Shown here: in pieces, positions 50,939 through 59,071 of the stretch
Position numbering within the stretch: the first letter of the stretch is position 1
How the letters are laid out: every line of letters begins with the position of its first letter
DNA from: Streptomyces sp. CA-278952
GTDB lineage: Bacteria; Actinomycetota; Actinomycetes; Streptomycetales; Streptomycetaceae
Assembly: GCF_028747205.1 (NCBI RefSeq)
Contig: NZ_CP112880.1
Span: forward strand, 3,844,001 to 3,908,000
Direction: 5' to 3'
DNA length: 64,000 nt
Notes under the pieces: model-generated
The model's database searches: none
Seen by the model: only the letters and a program-made list of their open reading frames with translations
Told to the model about the DNA's origin: nothing
Translations under genes and position numbers: made by a program

Positions 50939-52072
50939 TCAACCGCCTTCGCTCGCCCGGAAGACGGGCAGTTCCAGCTCGGGGTCCGTGACGAGGAACT
51001 CCAGGTGTACGGGCATGCCGACGCGGACCTTGTCGTACGGCACACCGATCACGTTGCTGACGATGCGTACGCCCTCGGCCAGCTCGATGAGCGCGACGGC
51101 GTACGGTCCGCCCTCGCCGGACGGGCTGAAGGCGGGAAACGGCGGGTGATGCATCACGACATGGCTGAAGACCGTGCCCCGACCGCCCGCCTCGACCGTG
51201 TCCCACTCCGCGCCGCCGCAGGCGTTGCAGCCCGGCAGCCAGGGGAGGCGCAGGGTCGCGCAGTCGGTGCAGCGCTGGATGAGGAGCCGGTGGTCGGCGA
51301 CTCCGGCCCAGAAGCCGGCGTTGTCACGGTTGATCACGGGTCGGGGGCGCAGAGGAGGATCGACGGGCTTCTCCCGTTGCGCGGGGCGGTACTTGAGGAT
51401 GCGGAAGCGGTGCCTCCCGGCGGGCTCGCCGTCGGCCCGGACGTCCGTGCGGGTGGTGACGAAGTAGCCGGTGCCGAGCTTGGTCGTCTTGCGCCGGGAG
51501 ACGGACTCGATGACCGTGTCGAACGTGATCCGGTCGCCGGGGCGCAGCGGGCGCGCGTACTCCTGCTCGCAGTCGGTCGCGACGACGGAGGTGTAGCCGC
51601 CCCCGTCGAGCAGGGCGAACATCTCGTCGTACGCCGCGGAGCGCCCCGTTCCGTCCGGGTGCCCGGAGAGCCCGCCCATCGTCCACGCCTGGAGCATCGT
51701 GGGCGGGGCGACGGCGTCCGGGCCCCGGTAGGCGGCCGAGGTATCGCCCATCGCCTCGCACCAGTGCCGGATCATGGGCTCGTTGACCGGGTCCTTGCCC
51801 CTGCCCCCGGTCGCGGCGGCGCGGCCCTCGTAGGCGGCGAGCCGCTCGTACAGCTGATCCCGGCCGTCAGGCGCCTGACGCACCTGGCCGTCACGCTCCC
51901 GGACCTCACGCTCCCCGTCCTCCCTTTCCCGCGCGTCACGCTGCCGGGGCTCGCTCTCTCGGTCCTCGGCATCCCGCACGTCACGCTGCCGGACCTCACG
52001 CTCCGGGCCCTCGGCATCCCGCGCGTCACGCTCCCGGACCTCGTACTCGGCCTCGTACTCCCGCTCGCTCAT
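50939..52072 (-). CDS. MaoC-DUF35 fusion hydratase/scaffold (ChsH2-type) with charged repeat N-terminus
   Basis: 377 residues from ATG 52072 (ATGA overlap with the upstream stop). Residues about 1-66 are an imperfect R/E/D/Q repeat (VRERDARDAEGPEREVRQRD and similar). Then comes a MaoC N-terminal hot-dog (about 75-230) and a DUF35 zinc ribbon plus OB fold with RCTDCATLRLPWLPGCNACG (about 268-287). This is ChsH2 (Rv3542c) architecture: MaoC half pairs with ChsH1, DUF35 half docks Ltp2. The repeat leader is not part of that family; the coupled start supports its translation. Confidence 0.88.
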   Translation of the reverse strand: MSEREYEAEYEVRERDARDAEGPEREVRQRDVRDAEDRESEPRQRDAREREDGEREVRERDGQVRQAPDGRDQLYERLAAYEGRAAATGGRGKDPVNEPMIRHWCEAMGDTSAAYRGPDAVAPPTMLQAWTMGGLSGHPDGTGRSAAYDEMFALLDGGGYTSVVATDCEQEYARPLRPGDRITFDTVIESVSRRKTTKLGTGYFVTTRTDVRADGEPAGRHRFRILKYRPAQREKPVDPPLRPRPVINRDNAGFWAGVADHRLLIQRCTDCATLRLPWLPGCNACGGAEWDTVEAGGRGTVFSHVVMHHPPFPAFSPSGEGGPYAVALIELAEGVRIVSNVIGVPYDKVRVGMPVHLEFLVTDPELELPVFRASEGG

Positions 52073-53277
52073 CGCTTGCTCCGGGTCATCCCGAGCCGGG
52101 CCGTGGCGACGATCTCGCGCTGGACCTCGCCGACACCGCCCCCGAAGGTGTTGATCTGCGCCGCGCGGTTCATCCGCTCCAGCTCACCGCCGGGCCCGAA
52201 GCAGCCGGGAGAACCGCCCCGGAGCAGAGCGGCTTCCCCGACGGCCTCCTGGCACATCCGGTAGACCTCGACCGCGCTCTCGGTGCCCGCGAACTTCACC
52301 CCGCTGGCCTCTCCGGGGGCGGGCGCTCCGGCACCGACGGCGTCGACCAGCCGCCAGTTCAGCAGGCGCGTCGCCGTGAGCCGGGCGTACGCCTCCGCGA
52401 GCCGCGCGCGCACCCACGGTTCGTCGATCCGGCGGCGCCCGGTCACGGGATCGGGGGTGCGCGCGTGGGCGAGGGCCTCCTCGTAGAAGTCCTCGGCCTG
52501 CATGCCGATCGCGGCCAGGGCGACGCGTTCGTGGTTGAGCTGGCTGGTGATGAGCTTCCAGCCACCGTTCTCCGCACCGACGAGGTTCGTGGCCGGGACG
52601 CGTACGCCGTCGTAGTAGGTGGCGGTGGTGGTGACCCCGCCCACCGTACGGATCGGCGTCCAGGAGAAGCCGGGGCAGTCCGTGGGCACCAGGATGATCG
52701 AGATGCCGCGGTGCTTGGGGGCCTCGGGGTCCGTGCGGCAGGCGAGCCAGATCCAGTCCGCCTGCTGGGCGTTGCTGGTGAAGATCTTCTGGCCGTCGAT
52801 GACCCAGTCGTCGCCGTCCCGCACGGCACGGGTCCGCAGCGCCGCCAGGTCCGTACCGGCATCGGGCTCGCTGTAGCCGATCGCGAAGACGAGGTCGCCG
52901 CCGAGGATGCGGGGCAGGAAGTACGCCTTCTGCTCCTCGGTCCCGTACGCCATCAGGGTCGGGCCGACGGTGTTGAGCGTGACCATGGAGACCGGGGCGC
53001 CTGCCCGGTACGCCTCGTCGAAGAAGACGAACTGCTCGTCGGGGCCCCGGCCCCGGCCGCCGTACTCCTCGGGCCAGCCGAGACCGAGCAGGCCGTCGGC
53101 GCCGATCCGGCGAAGCAGCCGCCGCTGTTCGCCCGCGTCCGGCCCACCGCCCCCGCTCTCCCCCTTCCCCTGGCCTTCCCCCGTCCCTCCGCCCGCCGCA
53201 TCGGGCATCAGCGCACGGAAATACGACCGGAGTTCGGCACGGAGCCGCTGCTGGCGTTCCGTCGGAGCGAGATGCAC
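52069..53277 (-). CDS. Acyl-CoA dehydrogenase (FadE29/ChsE2-like)
   Basis: 402 residues from ATG 53277. Typical motifs: LGWPEEYGGRGRGPDEQFVF, FAIGYSEPDAGTDLAALRT (FAD site), IDGQKIFTSNAQQADWIWLA, VGAENGGWKLITSQLNHERV, and the C-terminal NTFGGGVGEVQREIVATARL. A Gly-rich insertion (AAGGGTGEGQGKGESGGGG) sits in the first helices. It is the first gene of the five-gene operon, preceded by a TCTGAC dyad. It would be the longer subunit of the ChsE1/E2-like dehydrogenase. Confidence 0.9.
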   Translation of the reverse strand: MHLAPTERQQRLRAELRSYFRALMPDAAGGGTGEGQGKGESGGGGPDAGEQRRLLRRIGADGLLGLGWPEEYGGRGRGPDEQFVFFDEAYRAGAPVSMVTLNTVGPTLMAYGTEEQKAYFLPRILGGDLVFAIGYSEPDAGTDLAALRTRAVRDGDDWVIDGQKIFTSNAQQADWIWLACRTDPEAPKHRGISIILVPTDCPGFSWTPIRTVGGVTTTATYYDGVRVPATNLVGAENGGWKLITSQLNHERVALAAIGMQAEDFYEEALAHARTPDPVTGRRRIDEPWVRARLAEAYARLTATRLLNWRLVDAVGAGAPAPGEASGVKFAGTESAVEVYRMCQEAVGEAALLRGGSPGCFGPGGELERMNRAAQINTFGGGVGEVQREIVATARLGMTRSKR

Positions 53278-53371
53278 GGAGGGGCCTCCAGAGCTGCGGA
53301 TACGGAAAAGCCGGAGCGCTCCCGTCCGGCTACCGGCGTACCCGACGACCGGCGGCCCGCGATCCGACGTT

Positions 53372-53388
53372 TCTGACTGTCCGTCAGA
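53372..53388. promoter_or_regulatory. TCTGAC dyad, candidate operator of the igr-like operon
   Basis: TCTGACTGTCCGTCAGA: 6-bp arms and a 5-base centre, 95 bases upstream of ATG 53277. The shape suits a TetR regulator of acyl-CoA catabolism, but it does not match the KstR or KstR2 consensus I know. Confidence 0.6.
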
Positions 53389-53412
53389 TACTGACCCCTG
53401 TCAAGACGGCGA

Positions 53413-53452
53413 CAGCCCGCGCGAGGACACCTGAGTGCCTTCGCGCGGGCTG
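53413..53452. terminator. Hairpin between operon promoter and secreted-protein gene
   Basis: CAGCCCGCGCGA (53413-53424) and TCGCGCGGGCTG (53441-53452) pair perfectly. It is downstream of the secreted-protein gene (stop at 53516) and probably its terminator. Confidence 0.75.
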
Positions 53453-53515
53453 CCGTTCGGTCTGCCGGAACCCACCCCCCGGGAGGTCCCGACGGCCGTG
53501 TTCACCCGAGGAGGG

Positions 53516-53830
53516 TCACCAGAAGATGGGCGTGAAGTTCACCGCGACGCTGTGGTCGGACTGGTCGATCGGCACGAAGGCCGAGTCGTTCACCTGGGCG
53601 GACGTGTTCTGGTTCGACGCACCGGCCCCGACCGCCTGCTGCTGGGTGGTGGACGAGTTGCCGGTGTTGATGCCGCCGACACCGCTGCCGCCGACCGTCG
53701 CCACAGCCGCGTTCGATCCGTCGTTCGCGAAGGAGCCGTTGTCCGCCATGGCGACACCGCCGCAGAGCGCGACGGTCAGGGGCAGAGCGGCGACAGCGGC
53801 GAGGGCGCGAGCGGTACGGATACTTGCCAT
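53516..53830 (-). CDS. Small secreted Asn/Gln/Ser-rich protein
   Basis: 104 residues from ATG 53830, with GGAGGAAATGAC upstream. Signal peptide (about 1-30, ARALAAVAALPLTVALCGGV ending AMA), then a mature part of about 74 residues: ADNGSFANDGSNAAVATVGG, a low-complexity TGNSSTTQQQAVGAGASNQN region and the end VAVNFTPIFW. No Cys after the signal peptide. The composition recalls surface-active or amyloid-forming actinobacterial proteins (chaplins, rodlins) but no family motif is present. It may be a secreted structural protein. Confidence 0.75.
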   Translation of the reverse strand: MASIRTARALAAVAALPLTVALCGGVAMADNGSFANDGSNAAVATVGGSGVGGINTGNSSTTQQQAVGAGASNQNTSAQVNDSAFVPIDQSDHSVAVNFTPIFW

Positions 53831-54165
53831 GTCATTTCCTCCAGGAAACGGAATTGCGGCTTCATATTCGGCTGGTCCCGGGGGAGTCGGCCGACCACCC
53901 CGGTGCTGTTCACAACGTCGCGAGACCAGAGTTGCCCAGCACGTCCCCGACGAACCCCTCCCCATCTCCCGATTCCCCCTCACGTATGACGAAGAGCGGA
54001 TAAACCTCCCGAGCCGCGCGAAAGTCGAGGTCAGCGAAGTGGCCTCGGCGACCCGTTGGCACGCCCGGGAAGAAGCGTTCCGCCACCCGCCCCTCCCGAG
54101 CGCCTCCGCGCCACTCCCCACCTCCCCCTCTTCCTTTATTCGAACGCGTGTACGAAAATGGCTGC
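53831..54165. other. Divergent intergenic region
   Basis: 335 bases between the secreted-protein gene and the prim-pol gene. The only clear element is the LexA-like box at 54140-54155. The reading frames crossing it are shadows without ribosome sites. Confidence 0.55.
54140..54155. promoter_or_regulatory. LexA (SOS) box upstream of prim-pol
   Basis: TCGAACGCGTGTACGA matches the actinobacterial SOS box TCGAAC-N4-GTTCGA with one mismatch (GTACGA). It ends 10 bases before the ATG, so LexA would block transcription start directly. No ribosome site follows, so the mRNA may be leaderless. Confidence 0.75.
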
Positions 54166-55113
54166 ATGGCCACCATCGACCGGCAGACCCCCACCCTGGC
54201 CCTCGCCCACGCCCTCGCCGCCGCCGGGCGCGGCCTCCCCGTCTTCCCGCTCTCCGCCACCAAGCTCCCCGCGCTGCGCTCGCCGCACCGGGGCGAGCAG
54301 CCGTCGGCGCACTGCCGGGGGGAGTGCGGGCTGCCAGGCCACGGGGTGCACGACGCCACGACCGACCCCGCGGCCGTCCGCGCCCTCTTCTCCGCCGCGC
54401 CCCGGGCCACCGGCTACGGCATCGCCTGCGGACGGGCCCCGCACCGCCTCATCGGCATCGATCTGGACGTCGACCCCGCGTACGGCAGCGACGCGGCGGG
54501 CGCGCTGCGCCAGCTGGCCCTCCAGCACCTGTTCACCATCCCGCCGACGGTCACGGTGCTCACCCCGAGCGGCGGCCGCCACCTCTGGCTGACCGGCCCC
54601 GCCGACGCCACGGTCCCCAACTCCGCCGGCCGCCTCGCCCCGGGCATCGACATCCGCGGCACCGGGGGCTACCTGGTCGGCCCCGGCTCGGTCACCGCCC
54701 ACGGCCGCTACCGCCTGGCCCCCGGCACCGCCCACCTCACTCCGGCCCCCTGCCCCCGCGCCCTGCTCCGCCTCCTGACCCCGCCGTCCGGCCGCGCCCC
54801 GCGCACGGGTACGAGCCCGGCCTCGGGCACCACCTCCGGACCGGCCACCGGCTCGGGCGCACCGGCGAACGCGGCCCGTCGCGGGGAGGGCCTGATCCAG
54901 TTCGTGCTGGCCGCCCACGAGGGCCAGCGCAACACCCGCCTGTTCTGGGCGGCCTGCCGCGCCTACGAGCACGGCTTCGGCGACGCCCTGGCCGACGGGC
55001 TCACCGCCGCCGCCGTCCGCACCGGACTGCCGGAACACGAGGCCCGCGCCGCGATCGCCTCGGCGGCACGGCTGACCTCGGGTCGGGGCGAGGAGCACGA
55101 CGGCGCGGCCTGA
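54166..55113 (+). CDS. Bifunctional DNA primase/polymerase (prim-pol, AEP) N-terminal domain protein
   Basis: 315 residues from ATG 54166. The archaeo-eukaryotic primase core is seen as GLPVFPLSATKLPAL, the catalytic IGIDLDVDP (DxD), SGGRHLWLT and IDIRGTGGYLVGPGS. The N-terminal His/Cys cluster (HCRGECGLPGHGVHDATTDP) is typical of the family. A helical tail (about 240-310) follows, but no helicase domain, so this is a stand-alone prim-pol rather than a full replication protein. With a LexA-like box at its promoter it may act in DNA-damage tolerance or repriming. Confidence 0.9.
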   Translation: MATIDRQTPTLALAHALAAAGRGLPVFPLSATKLPALRSPHRGEQPSAHCRGECGLPGHGVHDATTDPAAVRALFSAAPRATGYGIACGRAPHRLIGIDLDVDPAYGSDAAGALRQLALQHLFTIPPTVTVLTPSGGRHLWLTGPADATVPNSAGRLAPGIDIRGTGGYLVGPGSVTAHGRYRLAPGTAHLTPAPCPRALLRLLTPPSGRAPRTGTSPASGTTSGPATGSGAPANAARRGEGLIQFVLAAHEGQRNTRLFWAACRAYEHGFGDALADGLTAAAVRTGLPEHEARAAIASAARLTSGRGEEHDGAA

Positions 55114-55208
55114 CGGGGTTCTCCCCGACAGGAGGCCGGCGACTCCCCGCCGCCGGGGCCCGCGGCCCCCGCCCACTGCCGGATCCCGGCAAGAAGCAGC
55201 CTCAGGAC

Positions 55209-55829
55209 ATGCGGACATCACTCATATCGCTTCCGCTCCCACCGGCGCAGAATGCGGAGGTGACCCCGACACCAAGCCATGAGGCAGCGCCCGCCCGCCG
55301 TGGGCCGGTACGCGCCTACCTGGCAGTCGGCATCCTGTTCTCCCTGGTGGCGGCCTGGCTGCTGCTCCTCACCGCACCGGACGCCCGCGACGACGAGCAC
55401 GCTTTCACCACGGCAACCGCGTGTACGGTCCCCGGCGGACGGGGGTCCGACTGTCTGCGGACGGTCACGGCGGTGCTCGACCGCACCGAGAAGGAGACGA
55501 CGCGCAAGACCCCGTCGTACTGGCTGTACCTCACCGAGGCCGACGGAACGTCCACGCGCACCCGGATCGAGAGCGACCTGGAACGGCTTCCGGCCGCCCG
55601 TCCGGGAGCGAACATCGAGGTCACGTACTGGCAGGACCAGATCCGGTACGTCGACTTCGGGCCGGACCGCCACTACACGAACGCGGACCCGCGCGAGTCC
55701 TTCCGCATGCCCCTCGCCATCGGTCTGCTCCTCGGCATCTGCGGGGCGATGTTCCTGATGGCCGCGATCACGACAGCCCGGAGCGGCAGGCGCGCTCGCC
55801 CCGGGCGCTCCCCTGGCAGGTCGGCCTGA
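55209..55829 (+). CDS. DUF3592-like two-helix membrane protein
   Basis: 206 residues from ATG 55209; GTG 55260 is a possible internal start. TM1 (about 37-55, YLAVGILFSLVAAWLLLL), a long extracytoplasmic domain with two Cys (TACTVPGGRGSDCLRTVTAV) and IEVTYWQDQIRYVDFG, then TM2 (about 170-187). The layout is that of DUF3592 proteins. Function unknown. Confidence 0.7.
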   Translation: MRTSLISLPLPPAQNAEVTPTPSHEAAPARRGPVRAYLAVGILFSLVAAWLLLLTAPDARDDEHAFTTATACTVPGGRGSDCLRTVTAVLDRTEKETTRKTPSYWLYLTEADGTSTRTRIESDLERLPAARPGANIEVTYWQDQIRYVDFGPDRHYTNADPRESFRMPLAIGLLLGICGAMFLMAAITTARSGRRARPGRSPGRSA

Positions 55830-55928
55830 CGATCACCGGCGGCACGTTCCTGCCCCTGTTCGGCGCGATGGCTGCCTGGAACAGCGACTGGGTCCCTGGC
55901 CGTGGCTCGGTCTCGGGGCGCTGCCCGT

Positions 55929-56396
55929 TCAATCGCGGCTTGGGGTCTGTTTCCTGGACCAGGCGGTGGCGTCGACTCCGTATCGAGTCAGGAGCCGTGC
56001 GAACTGGGTTCGCTCCTCCGGTGACCAGGCGACAGTGATCTCCAGGAACGCTTCTCGCTGTTCGGCGGCGAAGCGGTTGCGTTCGGCTTCGCCGTGCTCG
56101 GTGAGTTCGAGCACGGTGCGGCGCCCGTCGGACTGGGATGCCGCCCGCCGCAGCAGCCCGTCCGCTATGCAGGCGGCGACGGTCCGGCTGGCGACCGGCT
56201 GCGCGACGCCCATCTCGGCGGCAAGCCCGCCGACGGTCGTCTCGCCCGGCGCGTCGGCGATGACGTTGAGCACGAGGTTGCGGGAGAGGTCCCTGCCCGT
56301 TGCGGGTGCGCGTCGCCGCAGACGGGACAGCGCCGGGCCGATCTGATCCAGCGTCCGGTCGTCGGGGGGCTGCTCGGAGGAGGAGGTGCTGCTCAT
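55929..56396 (-). CDS. MarR-family transcriptional regulator
   Basis: 155 residues from ATG 56396. Winged helix with NLVLNVIADAPGETTVGGLA, recognition helix AAEMGVAQPVASRTVAACIA and wing RAASQSDGRRTVLELTEHG. Divergent from the amidohydrolase gene with a dyad in between, so it probably regulates both. Confidence 0.9.
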   Translation of the reverse strand: MSSTSSSEQPPDDRTLDQIGPALSRLRRRAPATGRDLSRNLVLNVIADAPGETTVGGLAAEMGVAQPVASRTVAACIADGLLRRAASQSDGRRTVLELTEHGEAERNRFAAEQREAFLEITVAWSPEERTQFARLLTRYGVDATAWSRKQTPSRD

Positions 56397-56422
56397 GTGC
56401 CGAGTCTAGGCCCGGCCGGCAC

Positions 56423-56466
56423 ATTTGCATACCATTCGATAAGTCCATAGCATCAGGTATGTAAAT
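56423..56466. promoter_or_regulatory. Inverted ATTTGCATACC arms between MarR and amidohydrolase genes
   Basis: ATTTGCATACC (56423-56433) and GGTATGTAAAT (56456-56466) pair with one mismatch across 22 bases. The unusually A+T-rich arms in a G+C-rich genome suit MarR operators for the divergent pair. Confidence 0.55.
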
Positions 56467-56498
56467 CTTGAACGAGCCAGGAAATGAGGCGGACCGCC

Positions 56499-57713
56499 AT
56501 GGCGCTCACCGCGATCACCAACGCGCAGATCTTCGACGGGGAGAAGGCGGTCGGCGTGCGGACCGTGGTCATCGACGGCGGGAGGATCGCCCGCGTCGGT
56601 GGCGACGCTCCCGAGGGCAGCGAGATCGTCGACGGCAGCGGCGCCACACTGCTGCCGGGACTCATCGACGCCCACGTCCACTCCGCCCCGGGCTCCCTGG
56701 CGCTCGCCCTGCGGTTCGGGGTGACGACCGAACTGGAGATGCAGGGGATGAACACCCGGGAGAACCGGGGGCTCATCACCGACGACGACACACAGGCTGA
56801 CGTGCGCTCCTCCGGCTTCGCCATCACACCGCCCGGCGGTCACCCGAGTGAGCTCATGCCCGAAGGGTTTCGGCCCAAGTGGGACCTTCCCCCGGTCATG
56901 CCCCTGATGCCGTTCTCCACCACACCCGAGGAGGCCGCCGCCTTCGTGCCGCAGCTCCTCGCCCGGGGGTCCGACTTCATCAAGTTCATGATCGACGACG
57001 GCAGCGTAGAGGGACACCCCGGGCTGCCCACGCTCGACCGGGCCACCGTGCACGCCGGTGTCGCCGAAGCCAAGAAGTACGGCGCCCTGACCGTGGCCCA
57101 CGCGCTGACCGTGGAGGCCACCAGGACGGCCGCCGAAGCCGGCATCGACGGCGTCACCCACGTGTTCATGGACCAGCCGCACACCGCCGAAATCATCAGC
57201 CTGATCAAGGACGCGGGCATGTTCGTCATCCCCTGCGTCACTCTCAACGCCTCGATGATGGGGATCACCGGCAGCGAACTCGCCGACGACCCCCGGGTCG
57301 CCGCACGCCTCGACGCCGACTGGGACCGGACCCTGCGCTCCAGCTATGACCGCTACCCGCAGGGCAAGCTCCACGACGTTTACGACACCGTGCGCGCACT
57401 GGACGCTGCCGGTGTCGACGTGCTCGCCGGAACCGACGTCTCCATGCCCGAGACGTTCTTCGGGGGCCTGGCACACGGAGCGAGCCTGCACCACGAACTG
57501 CAGTACCTGGTGACAGCCGGCCTCACCCCCGCACGGGCCCTGCGCGCGGCCACGGCGACCACGGCCCGCCGCTTCCGCCTGAGCGACCGGGGCCGCATCG
57601 CCGAGGGCCTCCGCGCCGACCTCCTACTGGTCGACGGCGACCCGACCAGCAACATCAGCGACACCCTCAACACCCGTGCCGTCTGGCGCCGCGGAACCCG
57701 AATGGCGGCATGA
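56499..57713 (+). CDS. Amidohydrolase (imidazolonepropionase/prolidase-like)
   Basis: 404 residues from ATG 56499 (ATG 56484 also in frame). Metal sites: PGLIDAHVHSAPG (about residues 59-71), the Lys in DFIKFMIDDGS, VAHALTVEATRTAAEAGIDG, and the catalytic Asp in LAGTDVSMPETFFG. The family hydrolyses amide or cyclic C-N bonds; substrate unknown. It is regulated, presumably, by the divergent MarR. Its end lies 36 bases from the integrase fragment. Confidence 0.88.
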   Translation: MALTAITNAQIFDGEKAVGVRTVVIDGGRIARVGGDAPEGSEIVDGSGATLLPGLIDAHVHSAPGSLALALRFGVTTELEMQGMNTRENRGLITDDDTQADVRSSGFAITPPGGHPSELMPEGFRPKWDLPPVMPLMPFSTTPEEAAAFVPQLLARGSDFIKFMIDDGSVEGHPGLPTLDRATVHAGVAEAKKYGALTVAHALTVEATRTAAEAGIDGVTHVFMDQPHTAEIISLIKDAGMFVIPCVTLNASMMGITGSELADDPRVAARLDADWDRTLRSSYDRYPQGKLHDVYDTVRALDAAGVDVLAGTDVSMPETFFGGLAHGASLHHELQYLVTAGLTPARALRAATATTARRFRLSDRGRIAEGLRADLLLVDGDPTSNISDTLNTRAVWRRGTRMAA

Positions 57714-57749
57714 CCACAGTCTCCGGGACGGGATCCTTTCGGCGACAAC

Positions 57750-57919
57750 ACGCCGTACCGGTCCGCGACCCACGTCCCGTGCGAGGCGCGGAGATCGTGC
57801 GGCGTGACGTCGGTGAGCCCGGCAGCCGCCACGGCGGGATCGAGGTACGCCTTGCGCCACTGGTTGTTGCGTAGGGGCTTGCCGCCGGGCGTGACGAAGA
57901 GGAGAGCGTCCTCCCCGCC
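57750..57919 (-). pseudogene. Integrase fragment, duplicate of the AICE integrase
   Basis: The 170 bases at 57750-57919 match 60112-60281 of the intact integrase gene collinearly with only scattered substitutions. They encode residues from GGEDALLFVTPGGKPLR through QWRKAYLDPAVAAAGLT to HDLRASHGTWVADRYGV, including the catalytic HxxR. Both ends are cut, so it is a remnant of a second, related element. Confidence 0.92.
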
Positions 57920-57949
57920 TGGCCGCGCCCGGCGGGGCCCGGGCATGGC

Positions 57950-57986
57950 AGAGGCCCCCGACCATACCTACTGGTCGGGGGCCTCT
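57950..57986 (-). terminator. Terminator downstream of tRNA-Ser fragment
   Basis: 15-bp perfect arms AGAGGCCCCCGACCA (57950-57964) and TGGTCGGGGGCCTCT (57972-57986). It is 6 bases past the tRNA 3' end and is probably the native tRNA terminator. Confidence 0.85.
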
Positions 57987-57992
57987 CGCCCG

Positions 57993-58050
57993 CGGTGGGT
58001 GTGGGATTTGAACCCACGGTGACATCGCTGCCACGACGGTTTTCAAGACC
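57993..58050 (-). pseudogene. tRNA-Ser(TGA) 3' fragment, attachment-site half
   Basis: Minus strand: GGTCTTGAAAACCG anticodon arm (anticodon TGA), variable arm, T-arm GTGGGTTCAAATCCCAC and acceptor 3' strand ACCCACC with discriminator G. The 5' half is missing; upstream sequence is unrelated. This is the expected att duplicate of an element that integrates in the anticodon-to-3' part of the tRNA gene. Confidence 0.85.
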
Positions 58051-58055
58051 TTTTA

Positions 58056-58942
58056 CTGATCGTTTCAGAATGAGATCGGTGTGGTGGCTTGGCAGTTGGG
58101 AGTTGGGTCGGCAGGATCTGTTGGGTGTCTGCTGATCTTGTGCCTGATGACCTGTGGGAACGCATAGCCCCGCTGCTGCCGGTTCGACCGCCTCGACGAC
58201 ACCGGTATCCCGGGCGGCTGCCGGCCGATGACCGTGCTGCTCTGCGGGGCATCGTCTACGTGCTGCGCAAGAGTGTGAGCTGGCGCGACGTTCCCGCAGA
58301 GCTGGTGGGCTGCAGCGGCGTGACAGCCTGGCGGCGCCTGCGGGACTGGACCGAGGCCGGAGTGTGGCCCCGCCTGCATGAGGTTCTTCTGGCGGAACTG
58401 GGTAAAGAGGGCCTGCTGGAGATGGACGACGCCGCGATCGACGGCTCGCACGTCAGGGCTCTCAAAGGGGGGCTCACACCGGACCTTCGCCGGTCGACCG
58501 GGCCCGGCCCGGCAGCAAGCACCACCTGATCGTCGACCGGCACGGAACCCCGCTCGCCGTTTCTCTGACCAGCGGAAACCGTCACGATGTTACCCAGCTC
58601 ATGCCTCTGCTGGACGCCATACCCCGCATCCGCGGCCTGCGGGGCCGGCCACGCCAGCGGCCCCGGCGACTGTTCGCCGACCGCGGGTACGACTACGACA
58701 AGTACCGGCGTCTCGTCCGCGCCCGTGGGATCACACCCAAGATCGCCCGACGCGGCACCCCGCACGGCTCGGGACTGGGCAAGACACGCTGGGTCGTCGA
58801 GCGGACCTTCGCCTGGCTCCACCAGTTCAAACGACTGCGCATCCGCTACGAGATACGAGCCGACCTCCACCTCGCACTACTCCAACTCGCCTGCAGCATC
58901 ATCTGCTTGAGACGACTCCGTACCTCATTCTGAAACGATCAG
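58056..58942. mobile_element. IS5-family insertion sequence (IS427-like), 887 bp
   Basis: Perfect 19-bp inverted repeats CTGATCGTTTCAGAATGAG at 58056-58074 and its complement at 58924-58942, flanked by TTA (58053-58055 and 58943-58945), the duplication expected for this group. One split transposase gene fills it. It inserted beside the tRNA fragment. Confidence 0.95.
58125..58933 (+). CDS. IS5-family transposase, two frames joined by -1 frameshift
   Basis: Frame A from GTG 58125 to 58529 (VSADLVPDDLWERIAPLLP; first catalytic Asp in DDAAIDGSHVRA). At AAAGGGGGG (58464-58472) a -1 shift continues as GSKHHLIVDRHGTPLAVSLT, then FADRGYDYDKYRRLVRARGI (second Asp) and RWVVERTFAWLHQFKRLRIR (Glu), ending at 58933. 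The slippery run, normal DDE order and perfect IS ends point to programmed frameshifting, so the element may be active. Confidence 0.9.
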
Positions 58943-59071
58943 TTAGTGCTCAGAGGCGGTACGGGCTCCGTCGCAGGTCAGATAGCAGCAAAAGTCCCAG
59001 CGCCCATGTCGGCGCCGTCGACGTGCCCCTGACGTGCCCCACCGACCAACGCACCCGGCTTCCATAGTGCG

